Assembly (NCBI GenBank): GCA_014529385.2
Contig: CM043964.1
Location: forward strand, 107,407,587-107,471,586
Direction of reading: 5' to 3'
Length of the DNA: 64,000 nucleotides
Source: Adiantum capillus-veneris
Lineage: Eukaryota; Streptophyta; Polypodiopsida; Polypodiales; Pteridaceae
The position numbers and the translations under genes were made by a program. Below the pieces are notes generated by a model, which made no database searches, was not told the origin of the DNA, and saw only the letters and a program-made list of their open reading frames with translations. Below are positions 33,467 to 44,926 of the stretch, in pieces (the first letter of the stretch is position 1; each line of letters begins with the position of its first letter).

Positions 33467-35068
33467 AAAGAAAAGCAATGGCCGCACATCAAGAAGAGTC
33501 TCAAAAAAAAAGACGAGGTTTGAAAGGGAAAAAGAAACCTACGAAAGAAGCCGCCAAGCTGTAGGTGAGGACCCTAGAAAGTGGGTACCAAAAGAGCTAA
33601 AGGAGCCGAGAACAAAGAACCCTGCACGAAAAGAAGCAGAAGACCCAAAGGATTTTTTGGAAAGAATGTACGCGGAAGCGGAAGCATTAAAGCTAAAAGA
33701 AGCTCAAGAAATTGAGAGAAAAGCTAGAGAAGATGCATCCGAGCAAGAAAAACAAGCTGAAGTGACACAACAAAGTGAGTCCTAGCACGAATAGAGTGAG
33801 ATGTCTCCCAGACCATCGTCACCTGCTACAGAACAACTTGACCACCCCATGCCAAGCCCTCCATCATCACCAACAATTAGACCCACTGAAGGTGAGCAAA
33901 CCATGGAAAGGAGCTTGAACCACAAGAGGCAGCAGGATATGAACAACAGGCAACAACTACTTCCGAGCAGGCAAAGCAAAAGAGCAAGAACCAGAAAGAG
34001 CAGCAACTCCTGAACCAAAGGAAGCAACAAGTTTTGAGCAACCAAAGGTACAACAGACAGAGGCCACACAGTCTTACACCAACCAATAGGAAACGACAGA
34101 GGCATCCACGAAGCCTCAAGAAGATGAAGCAGCACAGGCAACCACACAGCCTCGAGGAGAGGTACAACCCCTGCCGCTACCGCAACCAGCAACTGCCACA
34201 GTCCCACCAAAGGAGCCACAAGAGACTGCTGAAACTTCTAGGCAGCTCATAGAAACTGAAGACTGGCAAACAAATGATGAAGTAATTCTCCAAGTAAATG
34301 AACATGCAAAGCAAATGCAGGAGATGACAGAGAAAATGCGATCAACAGCACTTAGCCGCAGTGCTAAGGCTAGAGAGTTGGAGATGGTGATAGATGATCT
34401 ACAAGGAGAACTGGAAGACATGATAAATTTCATTACCAATCTACAAAGACAAATCCAAGAATTGAAAGCTGAAGTAGAACAACACTAGCTGGCCAGAGAA
34501 AAGCAACAAAAGGAAATGGAAGAGCAAGGTGAACTTCTCACGAAGTTAACAGATGCATGTAAAACCAAAGACGAACAACTGACAGAGGTTACCAACAAAC
34601 TCTTAACTACAACTCTGTCAATTCAAAAGACCCAAGTGCAGGTTGACGTGGAAAACGCTTCATTACAATACTTAGAGTAGAGGATAAATGATCAGACAAC
34701 CTTCTTGCGACAGATTAGAGAAAATCCCACAGTTGCCTCGATCAAAGGTACAGACAAAGTGTATAATGCACTAGAGAAAAATAATAAAGATCTCGAGCTA
34801 AAGCTAGACCAGTCACAACGCAAAAACCTTGCATTTAATGCGGGTACAAAGAGAAGAAGAGCTGCTCAAGGAGATGGCAGAGCTCAAGAGAGTTAATCAA
34901 CTACTGTGAGATGGATATCAAGAAACGGAGGAAGAAGCAAGTACATGAGAATAACCCCACATTGAAATTCCCTCAGTCTCTTTCGCTAAGATGGAAACAC
35001 AGCTGGCAGAAGGGCTAGGCGGTGAAGACGACTTTTAGGTACAATTAATAGAAGCCTATGAAGTGACA
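33467..35068 (+). pseudogene. LARD-C Gln/Glu-rich and coiled-coil region
   Basis: Interrupted coding between gag and the accessory ORF. 33480-34260 is rich in Lys, Glu and Gln with repetitive proline motifs. 34270-34900 encodes a long heptad pattern (MVIDDLQGELEDMINFI, LQRQIQELKAEVEQH, EQGELLTKLTDACKTKDEQL) with stops at about 34486 and 34678. It ends with FLRQIRENPTVASIKGTDK and LEKNNKDLELKLDQSQRK, shared with LARD-B. A filament-forming or oligomerising role would fit, but no family is recognised. Confidence 0.5.
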
Positions 35069-36028
35069 ATGGTCCAACTGTCAAAAGCTGAAGAAGATGC
35101 ACTTAAGGAGAAGGTTTCCCAAGAAATGGATGAGCAATAAAAAGCAGTGATGGATCGGGAGTTGAGAGTTCTCCATTCTATCAACGTTACTCAACTCACT
35201 CCCTACCAAATCAATGCACAATGGCATCAACAATCACTGCCATATCCCTTGATCAAGGTAGAGCTGCTACATGTTAAGGAACGACTATATAAAGACATGC
35301 AAGCAGAAGGCGCAGATGAAGTCCACCCCCAAGTGGAGAAAGAGCTGGCTGAACAAGAATCCTAGATACTTGATTCTGTTCACAAGAGCACCTGTGTCAC
35401 TTCAAAAAGACCCAACTTTTTGTCTTGTACCAAGAGTAAGGACGTGGCAAGCACATGAAGCAATGACCAAGAAGCGGCTTACATGGCTGAATTATCCAAG
35501 ATTGCCAGCTCCAGAAAAGGGAACGCCAATAGAGGATACATGGTGAATACCCTAACGGGCGCCATGGCATTCTTCAAAAGTCTCCCTGATCTCTCGCTCT
35601 AAAAAATTTGCTAGATGCTGCTCACATGCATTGAATTTTTTCACGAGCCAGAGCAAGCAGGAGCACTGTGGATGTCCTTCCTTGAAGGCAATAAGGGTCT
35701 ATGCTACGGCCTAAGCGGCCAACCTTTTGAAGAAGTCCTCCATGGCTTCTATGTCCGCTGCATGTTCTTGCCATCTCATAATATGTTGGCATTTAAGGAA
35801 GCGTTCTACATAGGGTTTTTCACTTCGCAAAAAAATATTTTTGGGCCAGTGATCAGCAACCTAACTTCCAGATTTGTAGGCTATTTAGCCAACGAGCTAA
35901 AGAACAGAGTCACTATGCAATTTTTGCAGATTCCAGACATAGAAAGAAAGATCAGATATGAGAAGGCACTCCATGCACTTAAAGACCGCCTCACCAGCCA
36001 TCAACCCGAAGATTATTTCAGCCCATAA
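35069..36028 (+). pseudogene. LARD-C accessory ORF (same family as 13430-14535)
   Basis: About 320 codons over three frames. It starts MVQLSKAEEDALKEKVSQE and continues with LRVLHSINVTQLTPYQINAQ, RLTWLNYPRLPAPEK, and then the best preserved part at 35615-36028 (137 residues): MLLTCIEFFHEPEQAGALW, NKGLCYGLSGQPFEE, FYVRCMFLPSHNM, KEAFYIGFF and NLTSRFVGYLANELKNR. The stop at 36028 lies 25 bp before the polypurine tract. Broken by TAA at 35138 and frameshifts near 35300 and 35560. Retention of this gene in a pol-less element suggests it matters for mobility or packaging. Confidence 0.65.
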
Positions 36029-36067
36029 CGTTGTGTCAAGGGATGACACAGGTGAGGAGGGGGGGAA

Positions 36068-36966
36068 TGTTAGCAGCAAGCTAACCCGGATACCATTTTT
36101 TGGAGGTCTCATTGAAAAAACAATTATTATTTTGATGAATTGGAAATATTATAACTTCTATTTTTTGGATAAAATTTGTAATCCATGAGCCGGAGCTACA
36201 AGCTTCCAGATTGTATCAACCTATCTTTAGTTCGAGCTCCTAGATTATTAGTTTTGACCACCAAAAACCTTGGCTAAGGTATAAAAGCCAATTTTTGTAA
36301 GTTATTATTAAGTTTTGGATAATAGAAACACAGCGTGAGCTAACGGCGCTCACTTCTCTGCTTCTCGCGCTTCCTACTCCCTTCCCGGTTATCACATTGC
36401 AGTGCAGTCTGTTGCGTTGCAACTGCAGGTAAGAGCTCTATGCATTGATGTAAGCCTTTCACGGTATTTTGTAGATTTTGGCGTCGCTGACTCGCGACCT
36501 TATCTCATCATAAGTAGGAATTTACACTTCAAAATCAAAACCTAAGTATAGACGGGGTATTGGGGCATCATTGCTAAGCATTTAGATGCATTCTGGGTCG
36601 AAAACAATTAGGTCAAAAATCCACTGTCGATTTTTTCCCTTGAACTAAAGTGGTATTTGAGACCATAAGCATGTGTGCTTAGGTCTTATAAACATGTCCT
36701 GGAGGTTTTGTTACGTTTAGATGTCATTTGATGTTGTAACAGATGTGATTTGTTTGTCGCGATGAGCGATTGGCTTTTGGTGATTTAAGTCATTTGAGTG
36801 TAGCCTGAGTTAGATGCGAGTTGTTTTTTGTTTTCCAAGAGATTGAAAACCTCTTGTAGCCTCTATGTACTAGTCGAGCCAGTTTCGTCCCATGGATTGA
36901 CAATTTATTCGTGGTTCTCGCTATATCTGCAATAAGATAGGAGTGAGGTTAGACACCCGTCCCACA
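36068..36966 (+). repeat. LARD-C 3' LTR (899 bp)
   Basis: TGTTAGCAGC to CGTCCCACA, an inverted match to 27922-28823. The right edge is confirmed by chromovirus coding that resumes immediately (PVDEYSHDL). Confidence 0.85.
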
Positions 36967-37520
36967 CCCGTCGATGAGTATAGCCATGACCTACAAGAAT
37001 ATTTTCAAAAGATTAAGGAGGCTATATCCATATCTCAACAAAGGAAAAAAGCTGTTGCTGACAAGCATAGAAGGCCCTTAACATTCAAAGAAAATGATTG
37101 GGCCTTGCTTAAGTTTCCCAAGGCTCGATTAAGACAAACCATGAGTAAAAATCCTACGGGCCATCAGAAGTATTATGCTAAACTAGCAAAAAGATACTAT
37201 GGTCCTTTCCAAAATTTGAAGCCTATCAATGAGACGGCCTACCAATTCAAGTTGCCCAACCATTGTCTCATACACAATGCTTTTCATGTGGGCCTACTTA
37301 AGCCCTACAAAAGAGATCCACCAAGTGAACCAATTATTGAAGACCCTCCCGAAGTTGAAGACCAAGAAGAGGTGCTACAACCCGAAGCTATCCTTCGGCA
37401 TGAAGACAAGGTACTATGACATGGTAAGATTATCTGATGGTATCTTATTAAGTTCAAAAATTATCCTTTTGAAGATGCTAGATCGATGCAAGGAATATAG
37501 CTTAAGGATAGTATGAACCT
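36967..37520 (+). pseudogene. Chromovirus B integrase C-terminus and chromodomain-like tail
   Basis: The frame to 37419 includes DKHRRPLTFKENDWALLKF, KRYYGPFQNLKPINETAYQF (the GPF motif) and NAFHVGLLKPYKRDPPS (the FHVSxLK motif). An acidic linker and EAILRHEDKVL begin the chromodomain, then a TGA. The remainder to 37520 reads KFKNYPFEDARSM, in which the core Trp codon of copy A is changed to Ser. The frame starts at the LARD-C junction. Confidence 0.8.
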
Positions 37521-37911
37521 TGTCAATGCTTACAATGCTACATTAGAGTAAGCAAATGTACAAATTTCTTTTAAATGACGCATGTTTTTGTCCTATAAGA
37601 CTAGTTCTCTTTTTAATTGTGCACAAATTTAAATGGTATGCATGCTTAGAATAATGTTTGTGATGACGACGTCTTTCAAACACCAAGTAGAATTTGTCAC
37701 TCTACTTTGGGAGAATGAAATGGACTAAAGAGCAGACATGCTTGCGGCAGCTTTGTCTCCCAAGCACCAAATGGATTATTCCTCCATATTGGAAATATGT
37801 CGTAGGGTAAAAATGGGATCCTCTACCCGCTAAGTAAGATTGACTGATGACTAAGGCTTTATCTCTTCTACCTCATAGTCAAGGATGAGTATGATTTCAA
37901 GAGAGGGGTAA

Positions 37912-39244
37912 TGTCATAAAATCTAATATCTAACCAACCCAAATGATTTTCTCATATTAAACTGATCATTTAATGTGGGAGAATAAATGGGAACAAGGGC
38001 TAAGATATAGACATGTGCTTATAGATCTACCTCAACAGGGGGCCAATGGTAAAGGGGCCCAAATGAGAGATGGTCTATCAAAGTGCAAGGCTAACCAATG
38101 TAGCATAAGACCTCAGGGTTAGCTTCATTGAAAGACCTCCAATAATGAGTGTAAAAGTCCTTTGACCTTAGGTAAGCTAGGATTGTGCTTGAGGTGGGAA
38201 CCCGTCCCAAGCTTGAGGTGCTTATCGTGCTTGATGACTAAGGTGCTAGATGATTGAGATGCTTAAGGTGCTTGATGATTCGGATGCTTGAGGTGCTTGT
38301 CATGCTTCAGATGCTAGGGTTGTACTTGAGGTGGAAACCCGGCCCAAGCTTGAGGGGCTTAAGGGCCAAGCTTGTGGTGGGAACCAAGCCCAAGTTGAGT
38401 GGATTGAGGTGTGCAAAAGGTGAATGCCAATCCCTACAAGGAGGGGTCAAGCCCTACATGAGGGGGGATGAGAGAGAACACACACACACACACACACACT
38501 CACACACTCACACACTCACACACTCACACAAGGCATGCCTAGTACAAAGAAAGCAAAGGGGACACTTGTGAAGTTCCTCCTCATGTTGCCCTCATGGTGT
38601 GCCTGAAGCCTATTGGTTGGCCACCCAAGGGGTCCAATGATAATTAAGGAGATTTAATAAATTGTCTTTGCATTTATCAAGTCCTCTCTCTCAAAGGGGA
38701 AAGGGGGACACTTGTCCCAAGGCTACCCTTGTTGCTTGTAATGCCTCCTGCTTGTGATTGGCTAGGCATGGAGGGGTCCAATGAGCTTCAAGCATGGGCT
38801 ACAAGGGGGGGTCGACCAAAGAAAGATAGGGGGTTGCTTATGGGGTATACTCTCCCACACACACTCACACACACTCTCGTTATACATTGCGCAAAGTACA
38901 AGAGCTCCCTTTCCTTCTCCAAGCAAGTAGAGGTTGAGAGCCTACACGAACACTCTTGGCTATGGAGTGCAAGTCCAACCAAGAGCCATGCTTCAATGCT
39001 TAAGCTTGCCATCTTCTCCATCATTATTACTATGCTATTATTATAGGAGCAAGAAGAGTGATGATAAGTGAGGAACTAATTCTTTCCCCTATGAAATGTT
39101 TCTTCTTCCTCTTCCCTACCCTCATTCCCTGCTAGCTCTTTCTACCTTCAAAGGTGTTTGAGGTCTTGGGACTGTGAGGCTTGGGATAGTTAAAGCTTTC
39201 TTAAAAGTTTATGTTATGCTTGTGATGCATGAAGCTTTCCATTA
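37912..39244 (+). repeat. Chromovirus B 3' LTR, left part
   Basis: Starts TGTCATAAAATCTAATATC, the inverted match to the end of 22076-23510. It contains an (AC)n block at about 38478-38529. It stops at TA (39243-39244), where the DNA transposon begins. Open frames in it are not conserved as protein. Confidence 0.8.
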
Positions 39245-39294
39245 GGGGAATTTTGAGGTCACTTTTGTGCCCTGTAACAATATGTAGAGAGAGA
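39245..39294 (+). repeat. Left terminal inverted repeat
   Basis: The first 26 bp match the right end with one mismatch. Beyond that both ends share TGTAGAGAGAGA at slightly different distances (about 39284 and, on the - strand, about 46583). Confidence 0.75.
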
Positions 39295-39567
39295 ATATAT
39301 ACTTTATTTAAAAAATAGTGAAATGTTTGTAAAAAGGTGAGTTTGCGTCCTTTTTACCTCCACCGAAACATGTCATTGTCAAATCTTTTTAGGATCTTTA
39401 GTATTCTAAAAAATAATCCCTCCAAAACTAACGAAAACGTCAGTTCTGGCCCAAAATTCAAAATTTCCAAAAGTTGAAACAAACCTTTTCGGTGTCGTCT
39501 TCTTCCTCGTATCTGCAGAGCTTTTCCCTATAGTACTATCTCTGACAAATACTGTTAACAGACTTCC

Positions 39568-42055
39568 ATGAAGAAGAGAAGCTTATACCATCTACACATT
39601 GAGCTAAATGAAGAATATTGTCCAGTGCACAAGAGAAACAAATGTGCAGAGGTGTCCTCGTCCATATTTGAAGCAATGTGGCAAGATAAAAAAACACACA
39701 TTGATCTCTGGACTGATGGAAGATTGTATCCAGTGGACGCAATGACAAAGAGCACTCCCCCATTCTCAAATTGTTCATCTTTGATAAAATTTGTGGGTGA
39801 TGGTCAAAGAGGGTTGCTGGGTTATACAGAGAGTCTTGCGGCAGAGAGAGATATTTTGAAGTTAGAAGATCATTTGACCAAACAAATGATAAATACTCTT
39901 AAACAACAGCTTGAGGAATGTAAAGAGAGCAACGAAAAGCTACAAACTCAGCTCAAACAAGCTAGAAGAAAGAATACAATGTTAGGAAACAGACAAAGAG
40001 AAAAGAAGTTAAAGAACATTGAAGCCTTGAGACGTGGTGGAGGAGGTTGCAGTAGGAGAATCAGAGCAGCAAGGTATATATGCTTATTTTATATTGTTAA
40101 GTTGCTTAGGTTACTTTTTTTTGTTAAGTTGTATTATGATTCTGCTCCACATTATTATGCTATTGTTCTTTATTAAATGATTAATATTCAGTTAACTTTA
40201 ATTTAGTTGATCACTGTTTGTTTATTTTGTTTGTCATTTGGACAAGATCAATAATCAGTTAATTTTGTACCTTTTGATTTAGGACTTTGCTACAACCAAA
40301 CTCTATATCAAACATGGAAATGGCAGCTAAACATTATTGTGATGTTTTACCTCCCAAGGTTGCCAAAAAGATTTTCACAGAGAAGAAGTTTAAAAAGGCA
40401 AAGGAGGAGTGCATTGAGGGTTTTTTTCAGAGCTCTTGCTTGGACAAGGAGGATGTGCAATATACTATGGATAACGTAGGCATTAGCAGAGATGGTTATA
40501 GCAAGCTATTCAGAAATATGAAGTCGAGGTTAAAGCAATGTAAAGTCAAGTCCTCTTTGCTTCCAAAGCCATCCATTGTGCAGCAGGCAAGGAAAAAGAT
40601 CAATGAGAGGATAATGGAGATGTTGGGTGAGCCTCACCACATTCATGGTACCTATCATGGTAAAAAGAGGGATCTTCAATTTGACGAGTTCAATAATATT
40701 TTCCTTGACTTGAAGACACTTCAGAAGGAAATGATCAGATTCTATGAGCTGGAGCATACAGAAGCAAATGGTGTTGTCAGTTTTGTGATAAAGCTTGATG
40801 AATGCGAGATTGTTAAGAACAGAAAAATTGAGAGGATTTCCATAACTTTAATGAACAGAGCATTGAAACCGAAGGATACCAAGTACTTCAGCGTGCAATC
40901 GGAGAAGAATGTCTGGTGGCTAGGTGCTTTTGAAGTAGAGAGTGAAGACTTTGATGTTCTCGATTGGGTTTTCCATCAAACAACAATACCCGAAGTCATT
41001 AATGCACAAGAATTAGGGGAAGAGCTTGAAGTAGAAGGGTTTGGAAGTTACAGGGTGGAATGGCACATGGGAGGAGACCTTAAAACCCTTAAATGTATGT
41101 ACAATGTCTCCAAAGGAGCTATGGCAAAGAGCCCTTGTCTTTATTGTATGGCATCAGCAAAAGAATGTAATCCTGCAAATTGGAACAAAGCACCCAATAG
41201 GCATACTCAAGATCCAAACTTCAAAGCAGTTTTAAATATTCCACTTGCTAATGTCCACATATGCACTCTGCATGCTCTTTGCAGAATTGTGGAGAAAATT
41301 GTACATCTGTATGTGGGGTTTGCCTGGAAGTTACAGCCAAAAGCAGCTAGAGATGCTGCAATCAAATGTATTGAAGGGGTTTTATCAGAAATTGGCCTTC
41401 ACAGTGGTAAGGTTAAGATTGAAAGAGACATGAAGAGGTCTTCAAATGGAAACAATGTGCCTAGAAAGGTATCTGTTGGTGGTGTGAAGGCCAGAGCTTT
41501 CCTAGGGTTTCATGGCAAACTAGGAAAGGTAAATGCCAAGAAGGGTTCATCCAATGTGAAGTATAACCAGTGGAAAGCTCTCCACAATGCCATCAAAGAT
41601 CATGCTCTTGAAGGTACATCAAGAAATAAAAAAGCAGAGGTATGGGAATCACTAGACAAAGTATTTTCCTACTGTGATAAGACATCCTGGGGCAAAAATG
41701 ATCTGCCAAATTTCAAGAAAGTGCTCAATAACTTCAGAAGTGCAATGAAAGATGCTTGGGATCAGGAATTCACACATTACATGGTAAGTTTTTTATTTAT
41801 TTTCTTACCTTTTTAATATGTACATACTTTTAGTTTGGCAGCATATGATTAATCTCATACTTACTAATTATTGACACACTTTTACTTTGCCAGCATATAA
41901 TTTACAATCACACTCCCTGGTTTGTAAAGAAATGGGGCTCCTTGTCCATATGGTCTACACAAGGCATGGAGAAATCCCATTATCAAGCAAGAACCAAGTT
42001 TTTCAAGCATACAAGACATGGGGGAGGTGCAGTGAAGGCAAATAGCTTGCTTTAG
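39568..42055 (+). CDS. Transposase, DDE type with CxxC and HxxxC motifs (three exons)
   Basis: Join of 39568-40073, 40283-41783 and 41894-42055. The introns (40074-40282, 41784-41893) have GT..AG borders and keep frame. The N-terminus holds a coiled coil (about residues 105-150). Catalytic candidates are Asp in SFVIKLDECEI (exon 2), Asp in WHMGGDLKTLKCMY and Glu in WSTQGMEKSHYQARTKFF (exon 3). Between the second Asp and the Glu are CLYC and VHICTLHALCRIVEKI, resembling the zinc-type insertion of several eukaryotic DDE superfamilies. Coding-like sequence continues past the TAG at 42053 (VFQWFYRQIWHR), so the stop is probably a recent CAG-to-TAG change. Role: cutting and rejoining the element ends in the nucleus. 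The first Met at 39568 is my choice. Confidence 0.65.
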
Positions 42056-42145
42056 GTTTTCCAATGGTTCTATAGACAAATATGGCATAGAACTAGTTCA
42101 AAAATGACAAAGAAAGAACTACTGAACTCAGATTTAGCAAATGCC

Positions 42146-43636
42146 TTACACAGGAACAAGCAGATTGGATTCTGGATTGTAGCCTATCATTTGTCTCTTG
42201 AGGTCCCCAGAGTGGGCAAGCACATAGGATGCCATTGTTGCAAAATAACCAGCTCTAGAACCAGTAAGGCCAGGGAAGAATCCAAAAATTCTGATGGCTT
42301 CCTCCTTTTTCACCAATATTAACTTCTCTAACCCTGGAGGAAGCTGATATGAACCAACAACCTTTGCAAGTGCTTTAATTGCAAGCATTGGTAGCAATGG
42401 TTCTCTTGTAAACTTGTTATGGAATATAATGACAGTCTCTTTGTTGAGCTTCCCAATAAAGTGTCCCAAGCTCTGGTTCCTTCCTAAATTTAAGGGTTTG
42501 GAACCCTTCCCCCTGCCAAGGAATTTGTCTGTGTCCAATATTTCAATCTGTAAAAATTTGTCTTGGTTAATTGTTCAGCACATTAATAAGACAAAGCAAA
42601 ATGGTCATTAACATACCTTAGGAGACTCATCCTCCTCAAACAAGGCAGGTTCCCATATATCAATGGATCTAGTTGGCCTTACTTCATAATCTCTGGTCTT
42701 TTCCTCTCCCATATGCTCTATTTTAATCCTTTTCTGGATCTCATTGAACTCCTCTTCAGAAGGTACACCCTGTTGCTCATATCTCAGAACAATGTCCTGT
42801 ACATGCTTTCCAACACTTGAGCTGTCAATATAAATTTTCTGCCTCTGTGTCCAAGACTGCTAAGGGGCAAGGTGAGTAATCAATAAATCCTATGTCATTA
42901 GATCCCCACTCAGCCAAAACTGCCAAAGCATAATCTTCCCTTAGATCAAAAAGATGCTGAATGTCATTCAGCAAAACATATTCCTTTTTGTTAACTTTGT
43001 ATGTGGGAAATGTTGCTGTGCAATGCAAAGGATCAACATCTTCATCCTCAATGTCAACATTCTCCACGTTAGTGATGTTTTCTGCTTTAAATTTTGCAAT
43101 GTCCAGCATCTCAGTGCTTTGTAGTTTCTCTTCCTCTTCATGGAACTCCATCTCTATCTCCTCTTCCTCCTGGTCCTCCTCAGCCTGAGAAATCTGCTTT
43201 GGAATCTCTTTGCCCTCTGGCGTTGGGAGTACACTGAAGAAAATGATAAGTCCAAGGTCATAATCTACCAACTGGCAATGCATATTATCATGAAATTTGC
43301 AAGGCTTTATGATCTTCTGCCAGTCTGGATGAAGGCTTGACCACTTCTTTGCAATACCTGTACTTGACAAGCTACCTGCTTTGCATATATCTACAAAATG
43401 AACAAGATTGTCAAGCCTGTGATCTCTAATCAATGCTGTATATATCTCTTTCAAGTCACTAATTTGTGTGGAGAAACCATCCACAAGTGCTTGAAGATCA
43501 AAGGCAGCATTAAAAATCTCTTTGACACTTTGAAATCTTGTAAGCTCATTAACTTTGTAAAGAAAAGACATCAGCCTGTCATCAGCAGTCTCTTGTATAT
43601 CCTTTGTATCCATTATGACAATCCACAAATGTCCAA
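42146..43636 (-). pseudogene. Transposon gene B, unknown protein with acidic centre
   Basis: Exons on the - strand: 43636-42617 and 42547-42146, with an intron 42548-42616 (GTATGT..ACAG). The 5' edge is an acceptor (polypyrimidine run then CAG at 43637-43639), so at least one upstream exon exists that I could not find. The protein has a helical N-terminal part (MDTKDIQETADDRLMSFLYK), a very acidic centre (about 43200-43120) and a C-terminal part (LGHFIGKLNKETVIIFHNKF). A one-base frameshift near 42829 interrupts the first exon, since coding-like sequence continues in the next frame (DIVLRYEQQGVPSEEEFNEI). It ends about 90 bp from the transposase, in convergent orientation. No known domain. 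Confidence 0.5.
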
Positions 43637-43937
43637 CTGAAAAAGAGAAAAGAGAAATCCATCAAGACATCAAAAAATAGACATGACATTGTGTGAGAAT
43701 TTCTTCTATGACTAGAATATATAAATAAACCACCCTCCTTTCATAAAAGAAAAAATTAATAATGATTATTAAACAAGTATACAAGTTATAAATCTATTAA
43801 GCAAAAAAGAATTATATAAATTTGTGCTAAGTTTGTTACTTTCTATGCGAGCAATGAGTGTTAAGAGAAAGTAGGCCCTCACTGAAAGTTGGTACGCGAT
43901 TTTGTAAAGTGAAGATGTGTCTGGCGGCTACTAAAAT

Positions 43938-44624
43938 CGCGCACGGGGTGCCAATTGGAAAGTTGGAGGCAAGCCTTGTGAATGATAATAAGCGTTGCGT
44001 AGGTTGTTTTTATAACCAAAAATGCCGCCTCGGGGGGTGTGCAAGCGGTTGCCACCTCGAAGTGTGTGCCCAATGGCTAGTAAGCGCCTAGGGAGGAGCG
44101 GTGCGCCTAGGGACTTGCATAGCGCCCTATATAAGGCCACGAGTCTCCTTGAAACTCATAATAATCGCATTTTGGAGGACGTTTCACCCGATTTTCGCGC
44201 TTCCAAAACCGGATTCTTCGGGAACTTTGACCGTCACCCCGTGCGCGATCGCAGTTAGTGTAAGGGCATTTGACACTTCGTTTATCCGCGTACGGGGTGT
44301 CACTGCATTGTGTGTACCGATAGTACCTTAACGCGTGCCACTATCCAATGTGTGCCAACGTTCTACATACGATGCATTCCTAAGTCACTCCAACACCCCG
44401 TGCGCGATCGTAGTGTGTCTGAGTGTATTTGACTATTCGATTTTTCGCGTACGGGGTGTCACCGCATTGTGTTTACCATTAGTACCTCAATGTGGCCACT
44501 ATGTCCACATCCTATGTGTGCCACCATGTAACATGCAATGCATGCCTCAGTCACTCTGACACCCCGTGCACGGTCATGTATTGGGTTAATGCATTAGTAC
44601 CTTTGGGATTTCGTATACGGGTTG
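43938..44624. repeat. Repeated long-range hairpin block
   Basis: CACCCCGTGCGCG occurs at 44235 and 44394 and in altered form at 44560. Each is followed exactly 52 bp later by the near-complement CGCGTACGGGGTG (44287, 44446; altered at 44612). A further CGCGCACGGGGTG is at 43938. The units repeat at 159 and 166 bp and are GC-rich against an AT-rich background. TATATAAG at 44128-44135 lies upstream of the units. There is no credible protein. Confidence 0.85.
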
Positions 44625-44790
44625 TCAACTTAATATGTTCCATTATGTACACAAGGGGGAGTTTAACAAGAGGTAGGCAAACATTATGAATACATTTTGA
44701 TCACCTTGTTTTAAGACTCTGTTACAAAATCAAATCATTGAAGTAAAATCATTGATGTTTGGAAAAGTTGCATTTCAATAACAAAATAAA

Positions 44791-44926
44791 GATCCTTACA
44801 GGTCATGTGATACAAAACAAGATCCTTTTTTCAATAAGATCCTTGCAGGTCATGTGATACAAAACAAGATCCTTGCAGGGTCATGTGATACAAAATAAGA
44901 TCCTTGCAGGTCATGTGTTACAAAAT
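44791..44926. repeat. Tandem copies of a roughly 30-bp unit
   Basis: GATCCTTGCAGGTCATGTGA and variants start at 44791, about 44838, about 44868 and about 44899, with one shortened unit between the first two. The last unit overlaps the stop codon of gene C, so the array may have spread from its 3' end. Confidence 0.8.

Larger units (their letters stand above)
31886..36966 (+). mobile_element. LARD-C: pol-less LTR element, + strand
   Basis: Gag (31886-33466), a coiled-coil region (33467-35068), the accessory ORF (35069-36028), a polypurine tract (GAGGAGGGGGGGAA, 36054-36067) and the 3' LTR (36068-36966). No protease, RT, RNase H or integrase motif was seen in 5 kb, so it depends on another element. 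The 5' LTR is absent. It interrupts chromovirus B integrase, which resumes at 36967. Confidence 0.8.

Noticed and set aside
33782-34439. Leu/Cys-rich - strand frames that look membrane-like
   Set aside because: Antisense of the Gln/Glu-rich coding of LARD-C; the + strand has homologous coding in LARD-B.
16313-37911. Chromovirus A and B as the two arms of one large inverted duplication
   Set aside because: The DNA between them is not palindromic, the preserved parts differ, and the LTRs differ in length and microsatellite content. Separate insertions are simpler.
44022-44689. Small + strand frames in the hairpin block
   Set aside because: They differ between the repeat units and change frame from unit to unit, so the repeat explains them better than a gene.
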